Of a DNA stretch of 28,600 nucleotides, positions 16,141 to 21,551 are shown in pieces. Origin of the DNA: Janthinobacterium agaricidamnosum NBRC 102515 = DSM 9628 (GTDB lineage: Bacteria > Pseudomonadota > Gammaproteobacteria > Burkholderiales > Burkholderiaceae_D); assembly GCF_000723165.1 (NCBI RefSeq), contig NZ_HG322949.1, positions 2,774,260-2,802,859 on the forward strand, in the 5' to 3' direction. Both the position numbers and the translations under genes were made by a program. Below the pieces are notes generated by a model. It was not told where the DNA came from. It searched no databases and worked only from the letters and a program-made list of their open reading frames with translations. Numbering within the stretch: the stretch's first letter is position 1; each line of letters starts with the position of its first letter.

Positions 16141-17073
16141 ATGGATACCTTAAACAGCATGCATTGTTTTGTCAGCGCCGCCGAAGCGGGCAGTTTTGCC
16201 GAGGCGGGCCGGCGGCTGGCCCTGAGCGCGGCGGCGGTCGGCCAGAATGTCGCCAGGCTGGAAGCCGGCCTCGGCGTGCGCCTGTTCCAGCGCACCACCC
16301 GCAGCCTGACGCTGACCGAGGCTGGCGAACGTTTCCTGGATGAAGTCCGGGAAGGCCTGGCGGCGATCCAGACGGCGCTGGCCAATACCACCAGCGCCCA
16401 AGGGCGGCCGGCCGGTACCTTGAAAATCAGCATGGGCATCGGTTTCGGGCGCGAGTACATCTTGCCGCTGCTGCCGGATTTCCTGGCGCGCTATCCAGCC
16501 GTGGTGCCGGACTGGCATTTCGACAACCGCCCGGTCGATTTGATCGCCCAGGGCTTCGATGCGGCCATCGGCGGCGGCTTCGACTTGCCGCCCGGCCTGG
16601 TGGCGCGGGTGCTGGCGCCGGCGCACCGGGTCTTGCTGGCTTCTCCCGCTTACCTGGCCGGCGCGGCGCCGCTGGCCGGACCGGCCGACCTGGCGCTGCA
16701 TGCCGGGATCTTGATCAAGTCGCCGCAAACCGGGCGCGTGCGACCATGGCTGCTGCGCAACCGCGACGGGCAACAAGCCCCTATCGGCTTGCCGGTGCGC
16801 ATGACGATGAGCGACCCGGACGCGGCTTGCCAACTGGCGCAACTGGGCCTGGGCCTGACGCTGGTCGGCATGCCGAATGCACTGCCCTACCTGGAGAATG
16901 GCACGCTGGTCAGGGTATTGCCGGACTGGTATGTCGACGGCGGCAACCTGTCGCTGTATTTTGCCGATAAAAAACTGCTGCCGTCGAAAACCCGGGTATT
17001 CGTCGATTATGTGGTGGCCCATTTCGAGCAGCAGCACCTGGCGCGGCGCCTGTCGGCTATGTTGCACAGTTAA
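16141..17073 (+). CDS. LysR-family transcriptional regulator
   Basis: A 310-residue LysR-type regulator. The N-terminal winged helix-turn-helix (about 1-60) reads MHCFVSAAEAGSFAEAGRRL, then VGQNVARLEAGLGVRLFQRTTRSL and LTEAGE. It is followed by a substrate-binding domain with DFLARYPAVVPDWHF and the LGLGLTLVGMP region. The ATG at 16141 has no ribosome site, but a -10-like TAGAAT (16129-16134) ends 6 bases earlier, so the mRNA may be leaderless. It probably controls the divergent SDR gene and itself. A perfect small hairpin (GGCAAG-gcac-CTTGCC, 17086-17101) follows the gene, just before a transposon insertion point. Confidence 0.9.
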   Translation: MDTLNSMHCFVSAAEAGSFAEAGRRLALSAAAVGQNVARLEAGLGVRLFQRTTRSLTLTEAGERFLDEVREGLAAIQTALANTTSAQGRPAGTLKISMGIGFGREYILPLLPDFLARYPAVVPDWHFDNRPVDLIAQGFDAAIGGGFDLPPGLVARVLAPAHRVLLASPAYLAGAAPLAGPADLALHAGILIKSPQTGRVRPWLLRNRDGQQAPIGLPVRMTMSDPDAACQLAQLGLGLTLVGMPNALPYLENGTLVRVLPDWYVDGGNLSLYFADKKLLPSKTRVFVDYVVAHFEQQHLARRLSAMLHS

Positions 17074-17109
17074 AAAAGCGTTCAGGGCAAGGCACCTTGC
17101 CGCAGGCAG

Positions 17110-17114
17110 TACGA
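17110..17114. repeat. left copy of the 5-bp target-site duplication (TACGA)
   Basis: TACGA directly abuts the left terminal inverted repeat. The same five bases abut the right repeat at 21498-21502. Tn3-family transposition generates 5-bp duplications, so the pair marks the insertion event. Confidence 0.9.
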
Positions 17115-17152
17115 GGGGTGCCCACAGAATTCGGAAAAAATAGTACGCTAAG
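17115..17152 (+). repeat. left 38-bp terminal inverted repeat of the Tn3-family element
   Basis: It begins GGGGTGCCCACAGAATTCGG and ends GTACGCTAAG. It differs from the right-hand copy at positions 5, 7, 22, 27 and 28 only. The tnpA stop codon (17148-17150) lies inside it. Confidence 0.93.
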
Positions 17153-17453
17153 GATTTCCGCCAGTCCCTAGCGGACGGAATCGTCCCTCGTCAACGTTCC
17201 GGCTCTGCCGCCAAACATAGTCCCCGGTCAGGTTGATGTGCTCCCAGCCCAAAGGCGACAGGTATCGCAGCATGCCGTCGTCGGGCAGCTTGCCGGCCTC
17301 GCGCAAGGCCTGCGTCGCTCGTTCAAGGTACACGGTATTCCACAGCACGATAGCGGCCGTCACCAGGTTTAATCCGCTGACGCGGTAGCGCTGCTGCTCG
17401 AAGGCCAGTAAGCTGTCCCGCTCGGTTGCGGAAAGTATCGAGCGGCGCGCCCT
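17148..17453 (-). pseudogene. tnpA: Tn3-family transposase, N- and C-terminal ends fused by an in-frame internal deletion
   Basis: The frame from 17453 reads [16 protein letters not shown], which is the start of Tn3-family TnpA, and passes without a frameshift into [23 protein letters not shown] and [16 protein letters not shown], which is its extreme C-terminus. Full-length proteins are about 980-1000 residues, so some 870-900 residues, including the DDE catalytic core, are missing between A16 and F17 of this frame. The expected start codon reads AGG instead of ATG, with a stop TGA two codons upstream, so the remnant is probably not translated on its own. It lies 32 bp downstream of tnpR in the same direction, the usual Tn21/Tn1721 order. 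Confidence 0.88.
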
Positions 17454-17485
17454 GCGTCACGCCACTTTTGAGGAGCACAGGCTCC

Positions 17486-18064
17486 TCATGTTGGCCCGGC
17501 GCCTCCAATGCGCGCGATTGTTTCAATTAGCGTGGTTCGTTTGACGCCAAAGGTTCGGCATGCGGCGGCCTTGGACATGCCGCCGCTCAGCGCGGCAAGG
17601 ATGGACTCCAACTTCTCGCCGGTGATGGCTGGAGGACGGCCGCCCATACGCCCGCGCCGGCGTGCGGCAGCGAGTCCGGCGGTCACGCGCTCCGTGGTCA
17701 AGGCCCGTTCGTACTGGGCTAGCGCACCGAAAACATGGAATAGCAATTCTCCGGACGCTGTCGTAGTGTCCATTCCTTCGGTGAGCGACCGGAAGGCGAC
17801 CTGTCTGCCTTTCAGCGTGTTCACGATGGAGAGCAGGTGCGGCAATGAGCGCCCGAGTCGGTCCAGCTTCCATACGACAAGCACATCGCCAGGTCGCACG
17901 AATGCAAGCGCCTTCGTTAATCCTGGTCGATCATCCTTTGCTCCGGACGCTCGATCTTCGAACAGGTGCCGGACATCGACACCCGCGGCCTGCAAGGCGT
18001 CGCGCTGGAGGTTGGTATTTTGGCGGTCCGACTCGGACGAAACTCGCATGTACCCGACAAGCAT
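17486..18064 (-). CDS. tnpR: Tn3-family serine resolvase
   Basis: A 192-residue serine recombinase that resolves Tn3 cointegrates at res. The catalytic domain has GYMRVSS (S9 as expected nucleophile), LFEDRASGAKDDRPGL, VVWKLDRLGRS and GALAQYERALTTERV. A C-terminal helix-turn-helix follows (ILAALSGGMSKAAACRTFGV and KRTTLIE). The start at 18064 is chosen because the family begins exactly here (MLVGYMRVS); the upstream extension in frame is not conserved. Length is normal (about 185-200), so it appears intact even though the neighbouring transposase is deleted. Resolvases also repress their own and tnpA transcription from res, which should lie just upstream at 18065-18210. Confidence 0.93.
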   Translation of the reverse strand: MLVGYMRVSSESDRQNTNLQRDALQAAGVDVRHLFEDRASGAKDDRPGLTKALAFVRPGDVLVVWKLDRLGRSLPHLLSIVNTLKGRQVAFRSLTEGMDTTTASGELLFHVFGALAQYERALTTERVTAGLAAARRRGRMGGRPPAITGEKLESILAALSGGMSKAAACRTFGVKRTTLIETIARIGGAGPT

Positions 18065-18089
18065 GTGCGGAAAACCTATGAAGTGTGGT

Positions 18090-18201
18090 TGTCGTATGCG
18101 ACACCAAAACGACATAGTTTTCCGTACACTTTACCAGCCTTTGCGGGCAACATCCAGATGTTGCCTGCCAGCCTGTCGCCAAACACTTGTTTTACGTCAC
18201 A
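18090..18201. promoter_or_regulatory. candidate res (cointegrate resolution) region
   Basis: The non-coding DNA upstream of tnpR contains three dyads. These are TGTCG-N15-CGACA (18090-18114), a perfect 20-bp palindrome of 9+2+9 (GGCAACATC-ca-GATGTTGCC, 18146-18165), and TGTCG...CGTCACA (18174-18201). Three resolvase subsites next to tnpR is the family layout. The assignment of individual subsites is inference. Confidence 0.55.
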
Positions 18202-18209
18202 CATCGAAC

Positions 18210-18238
18210 TTGAAGATCACGTACAGTAGTAGTTATAC
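18210..18238 (+). promoter_or_regulatory. candidate promoter of the metzincin cargo gene
   Basis: TTGAAG (18210-18215), a 17-bp spacer and TTATAC (18233-18238) make a reasonable sigma-70 promoter. It would give a leader of about 70 nt to the start codon at 18317. It lies inside the transposon, so the cargo carries its own promoter. Confidence 0.45.
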
Positions 18239-18316
18239 ATGCAAGTGTGCTAATTTGTGAGCATCGCGCGCTGGCCGTTTTTGGAATTCCGACGCACAAT
18301 CCTAGGAGGATTTCGC

Positions 18317-19786
18317 GTGAGCATATTTGACGACATCGGCGATGCGCTCTCATCAGCCGCTAGTACAGTCGGTGATGTTGCTGAGGCCGTAGTTGATGTA
18401 GTAGCCGATGCGGCCGAGGATGTGGTGAATGCGGCAACCGATGCCGCTGGAGATGTGGTCGATGCTGTCGTCACGTTCATTGCTGTGCACCTCGGACCCA
18501 TCGTCGGCTTCTTCGCAAAGATCTTGGGCGGGTTCATCAATGGCTTCATCAACTTCATCAGGGACATCGGCCACGACCTTTTCAGCTTCGTGCGAATCTT
18601 CGGTCGGTTCGTAGGTGCCGTCTTGCGACTGGATTTCGCCGGTGCCATCAGGACGATCGGGGACTACTTTCTTGCCGCTGTGGATGTAGTTCTCGACGCC
18701 GGACGATTCATCTTTGGAGGCTACTTCATAGGAAGCATACGCAATCAGTTTCAGCGCGAATCGCTGCGTGAATTCGTGACGAACTTGATCGACACAAACT
18801 ACGCCAGCAATCCCGCCGCGCGCGACCGTATCAAAAGCAAGCTGAAGCTGGATCAGGCGAACTGGGGTCTCAAGGTCAATGCGCAACACCGGACTCTCAT
18901 GCTGGACAGCGCGAATACGCCGCTCTGGCAGTGGCACAACGACGGCACTCTCGACCTATACGCACTGGCCGGTCTGTTGAGCTTCAGCAGTTTGGACGTG
19001 TTTCGCCCACGAGCGTGGGTGCGCTCTGTAGGAGCGGACGGCAAAGACACGGTATGGCCTGTCACGCGCAGCGTGATCAACGAGTACCTGGCCGACCAAG
19101 ACCGCACGCGTGTAAGGCGTCTTCGCGTCTACGCTATGCGGCGCACTGTCGTCTCAGAGCAGATTGACATCGCAACGCGCAAGCACAAGAAGCTCGGGAT
19201 TCACCTTAACTGGGATCAAGGCACGGCAATCACCGATACGGAATTCTTAACCTTAGAGATCAAAGAGAAGTCTGAGTATGCGTTCTCGATAGCCGACCAA
19301 CACCAAGGCTTATTTGTGATCCGGCGCGGGTTGCGCACCGGCGAAGGCAGTGGAGAGGAATGCACGGCGTTAGCACTTGCCCTCTTCCAGATCACCGAGG
19401 GCAACCATGGCAACACCGAGGGACGTGACCTCTTTTCGCCTTGCGCGAACTTCGGGCGTACCGACTCATGCTGCGCGACGCTTTCGGTCATGCCAGGTGA
19501 GAACGGAACGGGATCGAGCGTCGTCTACCGTGAAACTTGGCCATCGCTGGTTTTTCGCTATGTCCTGGCACACGAACTTGGCCACTACTTTGGTCTATGC
19601 CACTACGGTCACGATGGTCTTCAGAACATCATGTACACGGCGGCAAAGGACGAGCACTTGAGCATGCTGGACATCGGCCTACTGAATGTCTACATGCAAG
19701 GTGAGCCGGAATTTACGCAAGATGATGGGCGCAACTGCTGGCGCTTTATCGTCAATCAGCTTCAGTGCTGCCTTGAGCTCGACTAG
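18317..19786 (+). CDS. putative metzincin-type zinc metalloprotease with hydrophobic N-terminal region (transposon cargo)
   Basis: A 489-residue protein. The GTG at 18317 is preferred to an upstream in-frame GTG (18257) because AGGAGG stands 7 bases before it. Residues 14-52 are an Ala/Val/Asp-rich amphipathic helix with near-repeats (DVVADAAEDVV, DAAGDVVDAVV). Residues 53-140 hold several glycine-spaced hydrophobic segments (GFFAKILGGFINGFINFI; FGGYFIGSI) that could enter membranes. The C-terminal part has the zinc motif HELGHYFGLCH (H419, E420, H423, H429) and a Met-turn M439 in NIMY, the hallmark of metzincin endopeptidases. Several cysteines cluster near 385-400 and at the end. No standard signal peptide is seen. 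I do not recognise the full architecture; a secreted or delivered toxin-like protease is a hypothesis. Its base composition is less GC-rich than the flanking chromosome. Confidence 0.75.
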   Translation: MSIFDDIGDALSSAASTVGDVAEAVVDVVADAAEDVVNAATDAAGDVVDAVVTFIAVHLGPIVGFFAKILGGFINGFINFIRDIGHDLFSFVRIFGRFVGAVLRLDFAGAIRTIGDYFLAAVDVVLDAGRFIFGGYFIGSIRNQFQRESLREFVTNLIDTNYASNPAARDRIKSKLKLDQANWGLKVNAQHRTLMLDSANTPLWQWHNDGTLDLYALAGLLSFSSLDVFRPRAWVRSVGADGKDTVWPVTRSVINEYLADQDRTRVRRLRVYAMRRTVVSEQIDIATRKHKKLGIHLNWDQGTAITDTEFLTLEIKEKSEYAFSIADQHQGLFVIRRGLRTGEGSGEECTALALALFQITEGNHGNTEGRDLFSPCANFGRTDSCCATLSVMPGENGTGSSVVYRETWPSLVFRYVLAHELGHYFGLCHYGHDGLQNIMYTAAKDEHLSMLDIGLLNVYMQGEPEFTQDDGRNCWRFIVNQLQCCLELD

Positions 19787-20395
19787 ATGCCGTCGCCAGC
19801 GGCTGGTCGACCAAGACCACGGCGCCGGCGATCGCCGGTTCAAGATCGCATGTCGCTGGCCAACTTCGACTGGCGCTTCAACCCCAAGTTGCCAAAGGCT
19901 GCGTGCTTCGAGCTGCACACCCTCAAGTTCGTCGCCGAGGGGCAAAACGCGCTGATCATCGGCAGACCAGGGACGGGCAAGAGCCACCATCGCCAAGGCC
20001 GTGGCCTACCAAGGCACGCTGCAAGGACACAACGTGCGCTACCTGGAGGCGAGGGCGCGTTCGCCGCCTACGCGCTCGGTGGCGACGACGAACTGCGGCA
20101 GCAACTGCGCGCTCTGGTTGACGCCGACCTCTTGGTGCTCGACGACCTGTTCCTGGCGCGCCGCATCAGCGACAAGGCCGGAGAGCTACTGCCGACGCTG
20201 GTGCACCAGCGCTACAAGCTCAAGCGCAGCATCGTGGTGGCCTCCAACCGGGTGGTGCAGGACTGGGGCAAGTACCTCGGCGACAACACGATGGCGACCA
20301 CTATCCTCGCCCAGATCATGCACCGGGCGCACATCCTGGAGTTCGAGGGGAAAAGCTACCGGCTAAAGGAGCGGCATCACGGCTCACGCGCTTGA
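19787..20395 (+). pseudogene. istB: IS21-family IstB-like ATPase remnant (truncated, frameshifted)
   Basis: Clear IstB homology is spread over two frames. The pieces are RRFKIA (frame A), SLANFDWRFNPKLPKAACFE and the Walker A GRPGTGKS (frame B), AYQGTLQGHNVRYLEA (other frame, 20001-20050), then FAAYALGGDDE, Walker B LLVLDDLF, ASNRVVQDWGKYL and LEFEGKSYRLKE (frame B again). Frame breaks fall near 19851, 19988 and 20050-20059. About 60-70 N-terminal residues and the whole istA gene are absent. It begins immediately after the protease stop codon, so an IS21-type insertion or deletion has probably set the present end of that gene. Sequencing error could explain single breaks but hardly all three plus the truncation. 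Confidence 0.8.
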
Positions 20396-20413
20396 CGTCT
20401 GCCGACGTCAAGC
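20390..20413 (+). other. perfect hairpin at the end of the istB remnant
   Basis: GCTTGACGTC-TGCC-GACGTCAAGC is a perfect 10-bp stem with a 4-nt loop that includes the istB stop codon. No T-tract follows. It may act as a transcriptional barrier between the plus-strand remnant and the convergent DUF1036 gene. Confidence 0.4.
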
Positions 20414-20467
20414 AGGACTGACAAGGCCAGCGGCAGGAATATGGACTACAATCCGGACTGTCCTGCC

Positions 20468-20513
20468 TGGGGGAGTTTGGCCTGGCCAGGGGTGGGGGAA
20501 TTTAACTTGGCCA
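20468..20513 (+). repeat. two direct repeats resembling an IS21-type terminal repeat array
   Basis: The 21-bp pattern TGGGGGA-n-TTT-nnnn-TGGCCA occurs twice, at 20468-20488 and 20493-20513, just beyond istB. IS21-family ends characteristically carry multiple copies of a terminal repeat, so this is probably the right end of the decayed insertion sequence. The matching left end is not seen. The remaining 20514-20627 holds no gene. Confidence 0.55.
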
Positions 20514-20627
20514 ACGGGGCGAATTCTGTGTTCTCCCCCCAAGTACTCGGCATTTCACGCACGTTGGCGAGATGCGCGACGGTGCTGCGCGTATGATCGC
20601 TCGCAACTGAAAAAGTTGACGGACACA

Positions 20628-20996
20628 TCAGGGAACGAAGGTTATCGTGCAGTCCTCGGCGTCGCCGATATCGATCTCCCGGTAGCTAATATGCTTCAGG
20701 TCTGAGGTGCTGCGCTGCGCGCCGTAACACCACTGGTCTCCGCCAAACCGCTCCAGGGAAACGTTGGCACCGAATGGTCCGCTCCACAAGACCCCGTCAA
20801 AGCTGTCTGCGTAGAAATACCAGTAGCGATTCACATCGACGTCGTTTGCATAGACCAGGGCGCATACACCCGGGTCAATCTTCCACCAGCCCATCATTTC
20901 AAAGTCGCCACCGTCTCCGCCGCACGACTCCGGGCTGTAAAACATGATCGACGTCCAGATAGGACGGGGGAAGTTGTTGCACAAGCGGAGCCCCAT
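20628..20996 (-). CDS. DUF1036 domain protein (transposon cargo)
   Basis: A 122-residue protein consisting of one DUF1036-like domain: it opens with LRLCNN, continues with GWWKIDPGVCALVY, then YWYFYADSFDG-x-LWSG, and closes with YREIDIG and a terminal beta-strand TITFVP. The pattern LRVCN...GWW-x-I-x-PG-x-C...YYYAE is the family signature. DUF1036 proteins are usually exported; this one shows no signal peptide. GGAGG lies 7 bases before the ATG, one of the best ribosome sites in the window, so it is probably expressed. Function unknown. It is convergent with the protease and istB, about 840 bp from the protease end, inside the same mobile unit. Confidence 0.75.
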   Translation of the reverse strand: MGLRLCNNFPRPIWTSIMFYSPESCGGDGGDFEMMGWWKIDPGVCALVYANDVDVNRYWYFYADSFDGVLWSGPFGANVSLERFGGDQWCYGAQRSTSDLKHISYREIDIGDAEDCTITFVP

Positions 20997-21023
20997 GGTC
21001 GTTCCTCCACTATTTCGTTTGAG

Positions 21024-21260
21024 TTAAGGTTTGATCCTTGCCCGAACCGCTCGTGGCATGACCTGGGGCGCTTGTGGAGTGTCGACGTGGCTGTAATCTT
21101 CGCGGCTTGCGGCATGCCCTGACCGGGCGTCCGCCGTCGCGGTCCGGCGCTGTCCACGTGGATACGCGTCCTGGCCAGCGTCGGCTTTACCGGACGGCGT
21201 GTCGCCGCCGAGCGAAGTGCGTTCCTGCACACGTTCCCCATCGTTTGATTTGGTGGACAT
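21024..21260 (-). CDS. small hydrophilic hypothetical protein upstream of the DUF1036 gene
   Basis: An open frame of 78 codons, 27 bp upstream of the DUF1036 start and in the same direction. GGGGA stands 4 bases before its ATG. The product is rich in Asp, Arg, Ser, Thr and Gly, has no hydrophobic segment and looks disordered. I find no family resemblance. A longer overlapping frame (20894-21271) exists in another phase, so coding status is uncertain. If real, it is probably co-transcribed with the DUF1036 gene. The 21261-21459 stretch beyond it shows no recognisable feature. Confidence 0.35.
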   Translation of the reverse strand: MSTKSNDGERVQERTSLGGDTPSGKADAGQDAYPRGQRRTATADARSGHAASREDYSHVDTPQAPQVMPRAVRARIKP

Positions 21261-21459
21261 CGCTTCCCCATATATTATTCAGGTGTGTGTTTGATCTCAG
21301 TGACGTTGGAAGATTCCGCACTTCGCACGTTCCATAGACCACTACCTCGCCCCCAATAGCGTGATGATCCGAACATTCGAGTCACTTTCGTGCGTGTGTG
21401 GCGCCAGAACCGGAGGCCGAAGGAAGGGAAATTCAGGCCGTTCCGGGAGCAGGCCGGGC

Positions 21460-21497
21460 CTTAGCGTACAGTTTTGTCCGAATTCTGTGGCCGCCCC
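21460..21497 (-). repeat. right 38-bp terminal inverted repeat of the Tn3-family element
   Basis: In inward orientation it begins GGGGCGGCCACAGAATTCGG and ends GTACGCTAAG, matching the left copy at 33 of 38 positions, with the inner and central blocks perfectly conserved. Confidence 0.93.
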
Positions 21498-21502
21498 TAC
21501 GA
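21498..21502. repeat. right copy of the 5-bp target-site duplication (TACGA)
   Basis: TACGA immediately outside the right inverted repeat, identical to 17110-17114. It supports insertion of this unit as a whole. Confidence 0.9.
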
Positions 21503-21551
21503 AGGTACGGCCAGGCAAGAGCAACGCCGCCATGGACGTTTTATCAGCCGC

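Larger units (their letters stand above)
17115..21497. mobile_element. complete Tn3-family unit transposon (4,383 bp) with tnpA internally deleted
   Basis: The element is defined by 38-bp terminal inverted repeats (17115-17152 and 21460-21497, 33 of 38 positions identical) and perfect TACGA direct repeats outside both ends. From the left it holds a tnpA remnant and tnpR (both minus strand), a candidate res region, a metzincin-type protease gene (plus), an istB remnant with IS21-like end repeats, and a DUF1036 gene with a small upstream ORF (minus). The ends resemble the Tn1721/Tn5393 side of the family (GGGG start, CAGAATTCGGA core, GTACGCTAAG inner end). It lacks a functional transposase, so it could move only with one supplied in trans. 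Confidence 0.93.

Noticed and set aside
17323..17526. 67-codon minus-strand ORF between tnpR and the tnpA remnant
   Set aside because: It is out of phase with the recognisable TnpA peptides, which explain the same DNA.
18257..18316. Upstream GTG as start of the metzincin gene
   Set aside because: No ribosome site there; AGGAGG precedes the GTG at 18317 at ideal distance.
20894..21271. 125-codon minus-strand frame overlapping the DUF1036 gene start
   Set aside because: It overlaps the well-supported DUF1036 gene by about 100 bp in another frame and is less plausible than the 78-codon frame at 21024-21260.
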